Source of the DNA: Pipra filicauda
Lineage: Eukaryota; Chordata; Aves; Passeriformes; Pipridae
Reading direction: 5' to 3'
NCBI RefSeq assembly: GCF_003945595.2
Contig: NW_024104506.1
Span: 733,975-797,974, forward strand
DNA: 64,000 bases
In this document: piece after piece, positions 44,423-57,769 of the stretch
Numbering within the stretch: position 1 is the stretch's first letter
Layout of the letters: every line of letters starts with the position of its first letter
Translations under genes and position numbers: made by a program
Notes under the pieces: generated by a model
Databases searched by the model: none
What the model was told of the DNA's origin: nothing
The model's input: the letters and a program-made list of their open reading frames with translations, nothing else

Positions 44423-47149
44423 GTGTTTAATACCATGAAGTCTCGCCTCCGAGTGCCCGTCAACCTGCTGCAGATTTGCTGGTTCCAGCACATCCAGTTC
44501 AGATGTGACAGGCTGTTCCCTGGTCCTCTGAGCAAGAGGAGCAGGAGGAGGGACACAGAAGAGCTCTCCTCAGAGAGGCTGCATCTCCATGAATTTCAAA
44601 GCAGGTGGGAGATGCCATGCCACGACCGAGCTTTCCCTGGGGAAGGTGCTTTTCTAATACACTTCCTCTCCGTAGCACTGGTGCCACAGCCCCTGACAAA
44701 AGCCTAGGTGGTCTTTGTCACTGGCAGAAGTGTTCCTGTTACCAGTTGGGATGCTCCCCGGGACAGGCCAGGAGAGGTTGACCCGGGGAGCTGAGCCGGG
44801 AGGGATATTCTGCCTCTCGTGCCCCTCGACCCTTCTCAAAAGTGCGTGCCGTGGAGGAGAATTCCGGAGTCTCCCCGGGTCAGCAAAAGAGAGATGAGAG
44901 GGATGAGACGATGGCCACGAAAAAAGCTCATGGTCTTTCAATCTTGAACTCGTCCATAGCAATCCTCACCCCTCCCCCCTAACCCGGCCCCGCCGCCTCC
45001 GCACTGCAGAGCTCTGACCGCCGCGCCGCTGACGCTGCTCTCGCCGACCCTTCGCATCCAGTCCGCACCCGACGAGAGCCCGAGAGGCGTCGATGCCCGG
45101 CACAGTACGCGGGCTGATTTGGATGAGGAGGGCAGTGGACGGAGACGAAGACAGAGGTGGGAAAGAGGTGGAGAGGAGACGGAGAGGAGGTCTTCCCCTT
45201 TCCTACTTTCCTTTCTCTCCTGCTTTGCTTAGTCGCGCAGCTTCCCATTCTTCCGTGACTCCAAAAATCCACCTGTCTTTCCCGCACTCATCTCTCCAGC
45301 AACTCTAATGGACACATCCACAACCGCACACCTTGAGAGTCTCGTCAAATTGTTCTCCGTATCGTCCTGTTTCTGGACCCTTTCTTCTGGGAAACAACAT
45401 CCAGTGCAAAAAGCAATTCTGATGGCTTTTCGTCTTTATCTCCCAGTTAGTGTCTGCAGGCAGAGCCCAGGTACAGCAAGACGCATTGGTAGTCCAGGGA
45501 GGGCAGTGAAATCACCATAAAGTGTTCACACGCCAAACTACGTATCGGCGATTTTATCCATTTCTACCGGCAGCTCCTGGGTCACAGCCTCGAACTCCTC
45601 GCACGTGCTACTAAAGTGTGCAGAAAACTGCGGGCAGCAGTGGGGCGGATTTCGTTGTCGGGAGATGGTCGTTGGACCTTCCTCTAACTCTCCCGGCCCC
45701 GTCTTGGGGACGCGGCGCTGTGAAGAACCTACCAGGCAGGACGGCAGCCTCGAGGGACCTGCACGGCAACTCCAGCCGCGGCCCCACGGTCCCCGGGCGC
45801 CAGCCTTGCACAGCGAGCAGAACCACGACCAGCGCCGCCAGTCCCGCTCTCCACCAGCGCCGCCAGTCCCGCTCTCCACCAGCGCCGCATCAGCCGATTC
45901 GCCGCCCAGCCTCTTGCTTTCCCCGACAACCCCGTCTCTCTGCTCCGGCCGGGTCGCCTCCTCTCCCCCTCCTCTTCCTCCTCTCTCTTCGTCTCCGTCC
46001 ACTGTCCTTCTCATCCAAATCAGCCCGCGTACTGTGCCGGGCATCGACGCCTCTCGGGCTCTCGTCGGGTGCGGACTGGATGCGGAGGGCCGACGAGAGT
46101 GGCGGCAGCGGCGCGGCGGTCAGAGCTCTGCACCGCGGAGGCGGCGGGGCCGGGCTAGGTGGGGGGGGTGAGGATTGGAATCGAGGTATTCAAGATTGAC
46201 AGATCATGAACTTTTTTCGTGACCATCATCTGTTCCCTCTTATCTCTCTTTTGCTGAGCGGGGGAGACTCCGGAATTCTTCTCCACGGCAAGCGCTTTTG
46301 AGAAAGGTCGAGGGGCACGAGAGGCAGAACATCCCTCCCGGCTCAGTTCCCCGGGTCAACCTCTCCTGGCCTGTCCCGGGGAGCATCCCAACTGGTAACA
46401 GGAACACTTCTGCCCGTGACAATGACCACCTGGGCTTTTGTCAGGGGCTGTGGCACCAGTGCTATGGAGAGGAAGTGTATTAGAAAAGCACCTTCCCCAG
46501 GGAAAGCTCGGTCGTGGCATGGCATCTCCCACCTGCTTTGGACTTTCTGGCGATGCAGCCTCTCTGAGGAGAGCTCTTCTGTGTCCCTCCTCCTGCTCCT
46601 CTTGCTCAGAGGACCAGGGAACAGCCTGTCACATCTGAACTGGATGTGCTGGAACCAACACATCTGCAACAGGTTGACGGGCACTCTGAGGCACAGCCTA
46701 AAGGTTCATTCTCTTTCCCATCGCTCTCAACTCAGTAGAAGGACATGAAGGACCACCAGGGAAGGGTGTGCTCCATTCCCATGTGCACTGGCTTCTCTTC
46801 CAGCCCACAGAGGTCCTTTAGCCTTCCCTGGAGAGACACGTATGGACTAGAGAGGGTGGATCTCTTTGCATTGAAGAAACAAGTCTTGAGCACACACCTG
46901 GTGGTGGTGTGGGGAGATGATCCTGAGCAAGTACAATTGCCATCGGCCTCCTGGGGGAGCCTTGAAATTATGGGGACAAAGAGTGTCTCGTTGTCACTTG
47001 GAATTTACGGTACTAAACCCTGGCAAAGCCCCTGGATGCAGCTCTGGGATGTGCTTCTGTGCACAGAGCTCCCCGTGCCCATCCCTCAGGCCGTGGGACT
47101 TCTCAGATAGTGGCAGAGCAAGTGGCACCCCACAACGGCTGAGTTGTAT

Positions 47150-48040
47150 CCAGCTCCGGTGTGGCAGCAGAGCCCCAGGAGAGACTGCCCCTGCTGCATG
47201 AACTCCTCTGTCTGGGTGTTGCCAGGGAAGGACTCGTGTGGGCTAAACCAGTGTGTGAGCGAAAGCAGTGAGCCCCGACCAGGGCAACCCTGACTCTTGA
47301 CCACTGGCCATCCCACCACGACCCCCAGAAGGCCCATTTTTCAGCACTGCTATGCATTACGTCTTCCCAGTCTGGTCCGTTAACAACTGAGGTGCCCCAT
47401 GCCCCAGGGCAGAATCTGCACTTTCCCTTGTTGAAACTTCCTCGGGTGGATAATTGCGCAAACGTTAATTTGAAGGTATCACTCTGCAACTGCCTCCCTC
47501 CATTCCAGGAGGCCCTAGAGTGTCACAATGGCCCCTTGAGTCCATGGGAATCTGCAGTGTTCAGTGTTCCATGTGTTACAGGAGGCCCCATATTGTCACA
47601 ATGGCACTGAAATGAGAGAGGATCACCTTTCTAAACGACTTAGTAAATCAGAAGTTTTTCTTAGATAAAAATGGGATCCGAATTCTCTTAAACTTCATTA
47701 TGTTTAGGAAAGAGGATGTAGAATAAACACATGGAATGAAATAGAGAGTGGACGTATGCCCATCTTCAAGAAATTAACTTACCAAATGCCTCAAAATCTT
47801 CTTTAAGAAGAGATTAGTTCCTGTTAAAAGACAGTCGATAAAATAATGGTTTAAAGCAAATGGGAGTTCTAAGCACATATCGTAGTTGGTCCTAGAACAT
47901 TGAATTTAGGAGTTAGAGGTCGGACGAGCAGCAGAGACGCTACGAGGGCCTATTAGCGGGAAGACCACGCTCCGAATAGGACGGGCCCCCCCCGAAAAAT
48001 GGACGCAGATGGCAAGTCTTTCACACGATAAAACCCAAGA
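47150..48040. other. Indel-dense stretch in unit 3
   Basis: Compared with the same place in the other units, this 0.9 kb has frequent one-base insertions and deletions, many in short homopolymers, and few clean substitutions. The net length change is only a few bases. The edges are abrupt. This is the pattern of poorly corrected long-read consensus more than of biological decay. Confidence 0.75.
47290..47505 (-). mobile_element. CR1 fragment, unit 3 (frame disrupted)
   Basis: The position equals the CR1 fragment of other units, but the KFNKGKC region is broken by the local indels. Confidence 0.6.
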
Positions 48041-48288
48041 CGCTATATGACCTCAAAATCATAACCGAATTCTCCACTGCTGGTGAAGGAGGAAGGAGTC
48101 TTTCAAGTGTCACTGTATTTATATTCCGAAATTTATACTAGATCTTGGATCCATGCATGGCAGAATACCCCATGCATTCCCAACTGACATATTAAAGAAA
48201 TGTTCGATCCAATGGTTTCTGGTCATTGGATTTAATTCTTCTTTTTCCCCCTTTGATTCCATGAAATTACAAAGATATCTTTTAGGGT

Positions 48289-51200
48289 GTGTTTAATACC
48301 ATGAAGTCTCGCCTCCGAGTGCCCGTCAACCTGCTGCAGATTTGCTGGTTCCAGCACATCCAGTTCAGATGTGACAGGCTGTTCCCTGGTCCTCTGAGCA
48401 AGAGGAGCAGGAGGAGGGACACAGAAGAGCTCTCCTCAGAGAGGCTGCATCTCCATGAATTTCAAAGCAGGTGGGAGATGCCATGCCACGACCGAGCTTT
48501 CCCTGGGGAAGGTGCTTTTCTAATACACTTCCTCTCCGTAGCACTGGTGCCACAGCCCCTGACAAAAGCCTAGGTGGTCTTTGTCACTGGCAGAAGTGTT
48601 CCTGTTACCAGTTGGGATGCTCCCCGGGACAGGTCAGGAGAGGTTGACCCGGGGAGCTGAGCCGGGAGGGATATTCTGCCTCTCGTGCCCCTCGACCCTT
48701 CTCAAAAGTGCGTGCCGTGGAGGAGAATTCCGGAGTCTCCCCGGGTCAGCAAAAGAGAGATGAGAGGGATGAGACGATGGCCACGAAAAAAGCTCATGGT
48801 CTTTCAATCTTGAACTCGTCCATAGCAATCCTCACCCCTCCCCCCTAACCCGGCCCCGCCGCCTCCGCACTGCAGAGCTCTGACCGCCGCGCCGCTGACG
48901 CTGCTCTCGCCGACCCTTCGCATCCAGTCCGCACCCGACGAGAGCCCGAGAGGCGTCGATGCCCGGCACAGTACGCGGGCTGATTTGGATGAGGAGGGCA
49001 GTGGACGGAGACGAAGACAGAGGTGGGAAAGAGGTGGAGAGGAGACGGAGAGGAGGTCTTCCCCTTTCCTACTTTCCTTTCTCTCCTGCTTTGCTTAGTC
49101 GCGCAGCTTCCCATTCTTCCGTGACTCCAAAAATCCACCTGTCTTTCCCGCACTCATCTCTCCAGCAACTCTAATGGACACATCCACAACCGCACACCTT
49201 GAGAGTCTCGTCAAATTGTTCTCCGTATCGTCCTGTTTCTGGACCCTTTCTTCTGGGAAACAACATCCAGTGCAAAAAGCAATTCTGATGGCTTTTCGTC
49301 TTTATCTCCCAGTTAGTGTCTGCAGGCAGAGCCCAGGTACAGCAAGACGCATTGGTAGTCCAGGGAGGGCAGTGAAATCACCATAAAGTGTTCACACGCC
49401 AAACTACGTATCGGCGATTTTATCCATTTCTACCGGCAGCTCCTGGGTCACAGCCTCGAACTCCTCGCACGTGCTACTAAAGTGTGCAGAAAACTGCGGG
49501 CAGCAGTGGGGCGGATTTCGTTGTCGGGAGATGGTCGTTGGACCTTCCTCTAACTCTCCCGGCCCCGTCTTGGGGACGCGGCGCTGTGAAGAACCTACCA
49601 GGCAGGACGGCAGCCTCGAGGGACCTGCACGGCAACTCCAGCCGCGGCCCCACGGTCCCCGGGCGCCAGCCTTGCACAGCGAGCAGAACCACGACCAGCG
49701 CCGCCAGTCCCGCTCTCCACCAGCGCCGCCAGTCCCGCTCTCCACCAGCGCCGCATCAGCCGATTCGCCGCCCAGCCTCTTGCTTTCCCCGACAACCCCG
49801 TCTCTCTGCTCCGGCCGGGTCGCCTCCTCTCCCCCTCCTCTTCCTCCTCTCTCTTCGTCTCCGTCCACTGTCCTTCTCATCCAATCAGCCCGCGTACTGT
49901 GCCGGGCATCGACGCCTCTCGGGCTCTCGTCGGGTGCGGACTGGATGCGGAGGGCCGACGAGAGTGGCGGCAGCGGCGCGGCGGTCAGAGCTCTGCACCG
50001 CGGAGGCGGCGGGGCCGGGCTAGGTGGGGGGGGTGAGGATTGGAATCGAGGTATTCAAGATTGACAGATCATGAACTTTTTTCGTGACCATCATCTGTTC
50101 CCTCTCATCTCTCTTTTGCTGAGCGGGGGAGACTCCGGAATTCTTCTCCACGGCAAGCACTTTTGAGAAAGGTCGAGGGGCACGAGAGGCAGAACATCCC
50201 TCCCGGCTCAGTTCCCCGGGTCAACCTCTCCTGGCCTGTCCCGGGGAGCATCCCAACTGGTAACAGGAACACTTCTGCCCGTGACAATGACCACCTGGGC
50301 TTTTGTCAGGGGCTGTGGCACCAGTGCTATGGAGAGGAAGTGTATTAGAAAAGCACCTTCCCCAGGGAAAGCTCGGTCGTGGCATGGCATCTCCCACCTG
50401 CTTTGGACTTTCTGGCGATGCAGCCTCTCTGAGGAGAGCTCTTCTGTGTCCCTCCTCCTGCTCCTCTTGCTCAGAGGACCAGGGAACAGCCTGTCACATC
50501 TGAACTGGATGTGCTGGAACCAACACATCTGCAACTGGTTGACGGGCACTCTGAGGCACAGCCTAAAGGTTCATTCTCTTTCCCATCGCTCTCAACTCAG
50601 TAGAAGGACATGAAGGACCACCAGGGAAGGGTGTGCTCCATTCCCATGTGCACTGGCTTCTCTTCCAGCCCACAGAAGTTCTTTAGCCTTCCCTGGAGAG
50701 ACACGGAAGGACTAGAGAGGGTGACTCTCTTTGCATTGAAGAAACAAGTCTTGAGCACACACCTGGTGGTGGTGTGGGGAGATGACCCTGAGGAAGTACA
50801 ATTGCCATCGGCCTCCTGGGGGAGCCTTGAAATTATGGGGACAAAGAGTGTCTCGTTGTCACTTGGAATTTACGGTACTAAACCCTGGCAAAGCCCCTGG
50901 ATGCAGCTCTGGGATGTGCTTCTGTGCACAGAGCTCCCCGTGCCCATCCCTCAGGCCGTGGGACTTCTCAGATAGTGGCAGAGCAAGTGGCACCCCACAA
51001 CGGCTGAGTTGTATCCAGGCTCCGGGTGTGGCAGCAGGAGCCCCAGGAGATACTGCCCCTGCTGCCATGAACTCTCTGTCTGGGTGTGTGCCAGGGAAGG
51101 ACTCGTGTGTCTGAAAACCATTGTGTGAGCGAGCAGTGAGCCCCCGCCAGGGCACCACTGACTCTTGACCAGCTGGCCATCCACCACGACCCCAGAGGCC

Positions 51201-52150
51201 ATTTTCCAGCACTGCTATGCAGTACGTCGTTCCCAGTCTGTCCGTACAACTGAGGTTGCCCCATCCCAGGGACAGAATCTGGCACTTCCCCTTGTTGAAC
51301 TTCCTCTGGTGGATGATTGCGCAAACGTTTAATTTGAGGTCTCTCTGCACTGCCTCCCTCTTCCATGAGGCCCTAGAGTGTCCCAATGGCCCTTTGATTC
51401 CAGGGGAGTCTGCAGTGTTCAGTGTTCCAGGTGTTACCTGAAGCCCCATATTGTCACAATGGAACTAAAATGAGAGAGGATCTCCTTTCTAAAACGACTT
51501 AGTACATCAGAAGTTTTATCTTAGGTAAAAATGGTATCCTAATTCTCTTAAGACTTCAGTTATTTTTAGGAAAGAGGATGTAGATAACACATGGAAATGA
51601 ATAGAGAGTGTATCGTATGCCCATCTTCAAGAAATTAGCTTACATGCCTCAGAAATCTTCTTTAATAAGAGATTGTTCTGTTAAGAAGAAAGTCAATTAA
51701 ATATTGTTTAAGCAAATGGGAAGTTCTAAGACACATATCTTAGTTGGTCCTAGAACATTTAATTTAGGAGTTAGAGGTCGGATAGATCAAGCAGAGACGC
51801 TACGAGGCCTGATTAGCGGGAAGACCACTCTCCGAATATGACTGCCCCCCCCGAAAAAATGGACGCTAGATGGCAGTCTTTCTCCACGAATAAAACCCAA
51901 GACGCTATATGACCTCAAAATCATAACCGAATTCTCCACTGCTGGTGAAGGAGGAAGGAGTCTTTCAAGTGTCACTGTATTTATATTCCGAAATTTATAC
52001 TAGATCTTGGATCCATGCATGGCAGAATACCCCATGCATTCCCAACTGACATATTAAAGAAATGTTCGATCCAATGGTTTCTGGTCATTGGATTTAATTC
52101 TTCTTTTTCCCCCTTTGATTCCATGAAATTACAAAGATATCTTTTAGGGT
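48289..52150 (+). repeat. 3.86-kb tandem unit 4
   Basis: The unit is 3862 bp. It differs from its neighbours by a lost A near 49882, which fuses two frames, and by a few substitutions at 50680-50800. The same organisation is present. Confidence 0.95.
51151..51366 (-). mobile_element. CR1 fragment, unit 4
   Basis: Same minus-strand fragment, inner-unit variant (KLNVCAIIHQ). Confidence 0.7.
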
Positions 52151-55100
52151 GTGTTTAATACCATGAAGTCTCGCCTCCGAGTGCCCGTCAACCTGCTGCA
52201 GATTTGCTGGTTCCAGCACATCCAGTTCAGATGTGACAGGCTGTTCCCTGGTCCTCTGAGCAAGAGGAGCAGGAGGAGGGACACAGAAGAGCTCTCCTCA
52301 GAGAGGCTGCATCTCCATGAATTTCAAAGCAGGTGGGAGATGCCATGCCACGACCGAGCTTTCCCTGGGGAAGGTGCTTTTCTAATACACTTCCTCTCCG
52401 TAGCACTGGTGCCACAGCCCCTGACAAAAGCCTAGGTGGTCTTTGTCACCGGCAGAAGTGTTCCTGTTACCAGTTGGGATGCTCCCCGGGACAGGCCAGG
52501 AGAGGTTGACCCGGGGAGCTGAGCCGGGAGGGATATTCTGCCTCTCGTGCCCCTCGACCCTTCTCAAAAGTGCGTGCCGTGGAGGAGAATTCCGGAGTCT
52601 CCCCGGGTCAGCAAAAGAGAGATGAGAGGGATGAGACGATGGCCACGAAAAAAGCTCATGGTCTTTCAATCTTGAACTCGTCCATAGCAATCCTCACCCC
52701 TCCCCCCTAACCCGGCCCCGCCGCCTCCGCACTGCAGAGCTCTGACCGCCGCGCCGCTGACGCTGCTCTCGCCGACCCTTCGCATCCAGTCCGCACCCGA
52801 CGAGAGCCCGAGAGGCGTCGATGCCCGGCACAGTACGCGGGCTGATTTGGATGAGGAGGGCAGTGGACGGAGACGAAGACAGAGGTGGGAAAGAGGTGGA
52901 GAGGAGACGGAGAGGAGGTCTTCCCCTTTCCTACTTTCCTTTCTCTCCTGCTTTGCTTAGTCGCGCAGCTTCCCATTCTTCCGTGACTCCAAAAATCCAC
53001 CTGTCTTTCCCGCACTCATCTCTCCAGCAACTCTAATGGACACATCCACAACCGCACACCTTGAGAGTCTCGTCAAATTGTTCTCCGTATCGTCCTGTTT
53101 CTGGACCCTTTCTTCTGGGAAACAACATCCAGTGCAAAAAGCAATTCTGATGGCTTTTCTTCTTTATCTCCCAGTTAGTGTCTGCAGGCAGAGCCCAGGT
53201 ACAGCAAGACGCATTGGTAGTCCAGGGAGGGCAGTGAAATCACCATAAAGTGTTCACACGCCAAACTACGTATCGGCGATTTTATCCATTTCTACCGGCA
53301 GCTCCTGGGTCACAGCCTCGAACTCCTCGCACGTGCTACTAAAGTGTGCAGAAAACTGCGGGCAGCAGTGGGGCGGATTTCGTTGTCGGGAGATGGTCGT
53401 TGGACCTTCCTCTAACTCTCCCGGCCCCGTCTTGGGGACGCGGCGCTGTGAAGAACCTACCAGGCAGGACGGCAGCCTCGAGGGACCTGCACAGCAACTC
53501 CAGCCGCGGCCCCACGGTCCCCGGGCGCCAGCCTTGCACAGCGAGCAGAACCACGACCAGCGCCGCCAGTCCCGCTCTCCACCAGCGCCGCCAGTCCCGC
53601 TCTCCACCAGCGCCGCATCAGCCGATTCGCCGCCCAGCCTCTTGCTTTCCCCGACAACCCCGTCTCTCTGCTCCGGCCGGGTCGCCTCCTCTCCCCCTCC
53701 TCTTCCTCCTCTCTCTTCGTCTCCGTCCACTGTCCTTCTCATCCAAATCAGCCCGCGTACTGTGCCGGGCATCGACGCCTCTCGGGCTCTCGTCGGGTGC
53801 GGACTGGATGCGGAGGGCCGACGAGAGTGGCGGCAGCGGCGCGGCGGTCAGAGCTCTGCACCGCGGAGGCGGCGGGGCCGGGCTAGGTGGGGGGGGTGAG
53901 GATTGGAATCGAGGTATTCAAGATTGACAGATCATGAACTTTTTTCGTGACCATCATCTGTTCCCTCTCATCTCTCTTTTGCTGAGCGGGGGAGACTCCG
54001 GAATTCTTCTCCACGGCAAGCACTTTTGAGAAAGGTCGAGGGGCACGAGAGGCAGAACATCCCTCCCGGCTCAGTTCCCCGGGTCAACCTCTCCTGGCCT
54101 GTCCCGGGGAGCATCCCAACTGGTAACAGGAACACTTCTGCCCGTGACAATGACCGCCTGGGCTTTTGTCAGGGGCTGTGGCACCAGTGCTATGGAGAGG
54201 AAGTGTATTAGAAAAGCACCTTCCCCAGGGAAAGCTCGGTCGTGGCATGGCATCTCCCACCTGCTTTGGACTTTCTGGCGATGCAGCCTCTCTGAGGAGA
54301 GCTCTTCTGTGTCCCTCCTCCTGCTCCTCTTGCTCAGAGGACCAGGGAACAGCCTGTCACATCTGAACTGGATGTGCTGGAACCAACACATCTGCAACAG
54401 GTTGACGGGCACTCTGAGGCACAGCCTAAAGGTTCATTCTCTTTCCCATCGCTCTCAACTCAGTAGAAGGACATGAAGGACCACCAGGGAAGGGTGTGCT
54501 CCATTCCCATGTGCACTGGCTTCTCTTCCAGCCCACAGAGGTCCTTTAGCCTTCCCTGGAGAGACACGTATGGACTAGAGAGGGTGGATCTCTTTGCATT
54601 GAAGAAACAAGTCTTGAGCACACACCTGGTGGTGGTGTGGGGAGATGATCCTGAGCAAGTACAATTGCCATCGGCCTCCTGGGGGAGCCTTGAAATTATG
54701 GGGACAAAGAGTGTCTCGTTGTCACTTGGAATTTACGGTACTAAACCCTGGCAAAGCCCCTGGATGCAGCTCTGGGATGTGCTTCTGTGCACAGAGCTCC
54801 CCGTGCCCATCCCTCAGGCCGTGGGACTTCTCAGATAGTGGCAGAGCAAGTGGCACCCCACAACGGCTGAGTTGTATCCAGGCTCCGGGTGTGGCAGCAG
54901 GAGCCCCAGGAGATACTGCCCCTGCTGCCATGAACTCTCTGTCTGGGTGTGTGCCAGGGAAGGACTCGTGTGTCTGAAAACCATTGTGTGAGCGAGCAGT
55001 GAGCCCCCGCCAGGGCACCACTGACTCTTGACCAGTTGGCCATCCACCACGACCCCAGAGGCCATTTTCCAGCACTGCTATGCAGTACGTCGTTCCCAGT

Positions 55101-56014
55101 CTGTCCGTACAACTGAGGTTGCCCCATCCCAGGGACAGAATCTGGCACTTCCCCTTGTTGAACTTCCTCTGGTGGATGATTGCCCAAACCTCTGACTTGA
55201 GGTCTCTCTGCACTGCCTCCCTCTTCCATGAGGCCCTAGAGTGTCCCAATGACCTCTTGATTCCAGGGGAGTCTGCAGTGTTCAGTGTTCCAGGTGTTAC
55301 CTGAAGCCCCATATTGTCACAATGGAACTAAAATGAGAGAGGATCTCCTTTCTAAAACGACTTAGTACATCAGAAGTTTTATCTTAGGTAAAAATGGTAT
55401 CCTAATTCTCTTAAGACTTCAGTTATTTTTAGGAAAGAGGATGTAGATAACACATGGAAATGAATAGAGAGTGTATCGTATGCCCATCTTCAAGAAATTA
55501 GCTTACATGCCTCAGAAATCTTCTTTAATAAGAGATTGTTCTGTTAAGAAGAAAGTCAATTAAATATTGTTTAAGCAAATGGGAAGTTCTAAGACACATA
55601 TCTTAGTTGGTCCTAGAACATTTAATTTAGGAGTTAGAGGTCGGATAGATCAAGCAGAGACGCTACGAGGCCTGATTAGCGGGAAGACCACTCTCCGAAT
55701 ATGACTGCCCCCCCCCGAAAAAATGGACGCTAGATGGCAGTCTTTCTCCACGAATAAAACCCAAGAGGCTATATGACCTCAAAATCATAACCGAATTCTC
55801 CACTGCTGGTGAAGGAGGAAGGAGTCTTTCAAGTGTCACTGTATTTATATTCCGAAATTTATACTAGATCTTGGATCTATGCATGGCAGAATACCCCATG
55901 TATTCCCAACTGACATATTAAAGAAATGTTCGATCCAATGGTTTCTGGTCATTGGATTTAATTCTTTTTTCCCCCCTTTTGATTCCATGAAATTACAAAG
56001 ATATCTTTTAGGGT
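52151..56014 (+). repeat. 3.86-kb tandem unit 5
   Basis: The unit is 3864 bp. It is like the inner units for most of its length. Its CR1 block has the edge-type variant (KSEVWAIIHQ) and its tail has small differences (aagaggctat for aagacgctat). Confidence 0.95.
55014..55229 (-). mobile_element. CR1 fragment, unit 5 (edge variant)
   Basis: The minus-strand fragment reads KSEVWAIIHQ, as in the diverged reverse unit at 32.1 kb and unlike units 1-4. Confidence 0.7.
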
Positions 56015-56485
56015 GTGTTTAATACCATGAAGTCCTGCCTCCGAGTGCCCGTCAACCTGCTGCAGATTTGCTGGTTCCAGCACATCCAGTTCAGATGTGA
56101 CAGGCTGTTCCCTGGTCCTCTGAGCAAGAGGAGCAGGAGGAGGGACACAGAAGAGATCTCCTCACGGAGGTTGCATCTCCATGAATTTCAAAGCAGGTGG
56201 GAGATGCCATGCCACATCCAAGCTTTCTCTGGGGAAGGTGCTTCTCCTATGCACTGCCTCGCCGTAGCACTGGTGCCACAGCCCCTGACAAAAGCCCAGG
56301 TTATCTTTGTCGCCAGCAGAAGTGCTCCTGCTGCCAGCAGGGATGCTCCCCGGGACAGGTCAGGAGAGGCTGACCCGGGGAGCTGAGCCTGGAGGGATAT
56401 TATGCCTCTCGTGCTCCTCAAAAATTGTCAAAAGCGTGTGCCCTGGAGGACAATGCAAGATTCTCCCCATGCCAGCAAAAGAGAA
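56015..56485 (+). repeat. Partial unit at the right array edge
   Basis: It covers the first about 470 bp of a unit (most of the left arm). Divergence rises after about 56140, and several variants (cacatcc, tttctctgggg, tgcttctcc) match the diverged reverse unit rather than the inner units. The unit stops at about 56485, where the about 190-bp repeat begins. Confidence 0.85.
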
Positions 56486-56489
56486 ATCT

Positions 56490-56905
56490 GGAAGCTTTGG
56501 CTTTGTGCTGCAGTTGATGTGTCAGCCTGGAGATTCCATGCGCAGCAAGAGTTTTTTGCGCTGACACCTTTTGTGTGGGAGGAATCTTTTTTTATATGCA
56601 ATTTTGGGAGTCTGGCTCTCAGTTGGGAGGCAGGTCTGAAAAGAGGAAATGACAGCCCTTATCATCAGGAAAGAAAGTCGGCAATTTTTGGCTTTGTGGT
56701 GCATTTGGTTTGTCTGCCTGGAGACTCCATGGGGAGCAAGAGTTTTCTGTGCTGGCAATTTTGCTATAGGGGGAATATTTGTTTGTATGCAACTACAGAA
56801 GTCGGATTGTCAGTTGGGAGGCAAATCTGAAAAGAGGAATCAACAGCTCAGTTCCGCCGGAAACAATGCCTGGAAGATTTGGCTTTGTGGTTGTCTCAGT
56901 CTGAT
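56490..56905 (+). repeat. About 190-bp tandem repeat, two-plus units
   Basis: Units start at about 56495, 56686 and 56877 (spacing about 191 bp). They are related to the 186-bp units at 20440-20778 and share gtcagcctggagact/cgccat, agcaagagttttctgtg and gttgggaggcaggtctgaaaagagg. The third unit is incomplete. Confidence 0.8.
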
Positions 56906-57765
56906 GAGACTGAACTGTTTGCTAAGGAGGATGAGTTATGAGATAGACCAAACTCCTCTCTCTCTGCAATTGTAATGTCAAATTAAGGGGCTTTACTCGA
57001 GGAAAATGTGGGGAAAAAACAGAAGAAATAACAACCCTTTATTAAAAGATATATGTATGTTGGCCACTGAATTTATCTCCAACTGTAACACACTTCTTCC
57101 TCCCTTTCAAAAACCAGACCCTGATGGAACACAGAGGCCAGCAAAGGACAAAAAACTGTGCTTGAAGCCCCATCTACTGACAAACAGTAGAAGTGTTGCT
57201 AAGCTACAGTGATATTCCAGAGAACATCCCTTGGTACAACTGGTATTGCTTCTTAAAAAAGAAGTAAAACACAAACATTTTGAGATGTGATCCAACTACA
57301 AAATGTTCTCTTCGAATCACACAGGACATCTCTCCCAAGAAAACAGCTAGCCAGAAAGCAAAAAATCCATACAGACTAAAAAGCGATATACTTTACCAAA
57401 TCCACCCTATTCTGTTGACACTCCTAGACTTAGAATTAGGAAAACACAAACAGGCATGCTGACCTCAAACCTGCATTTGAACACCCACACTTTCCAGCCT
57501 GTGTCAGGAAAAGGTCTGCACGTTACTTCTGACTAAGGAAGCATCCCGAAGGACATATTTCTCACCACTTACTCTTGACAGAAATCGACTCAAAACCTTG
57601 CTGCAGAGTGCCTGTACAGTGCAGTGGGGGAAGACACATCGCTGCCTGATATGAGAAGGGTAACGTATCACTTCTCATTTGAGTCCATGAAATGAAAACA
57701 CATCACTGGCAAGCAACAGTCTGCTGAGTTCTGTCACAACATCATCCATGCTTTCCTTTAGGGCC
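56906..57765. other. No recognisable gene
   Basis: AT-rich, apparently unique sequence between the repeats and the CpG block. Short open frames are seen, none with a domain that I recognise. Confidence 0.45.
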
Positions 57766-57769
57766 ATGA

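Larger units (their letters stand above)
44423..48288 (+). repeat. 3.87-kb tandem unit 3, last quarter corrupted
   Basis: The unit is 3866 bp. It is nearly identical to its neighbours up to about 47150. From there to about 48040 it carries dozens of single-base gains and losses, and it is clean again afterwards. Confidence 0.93.
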
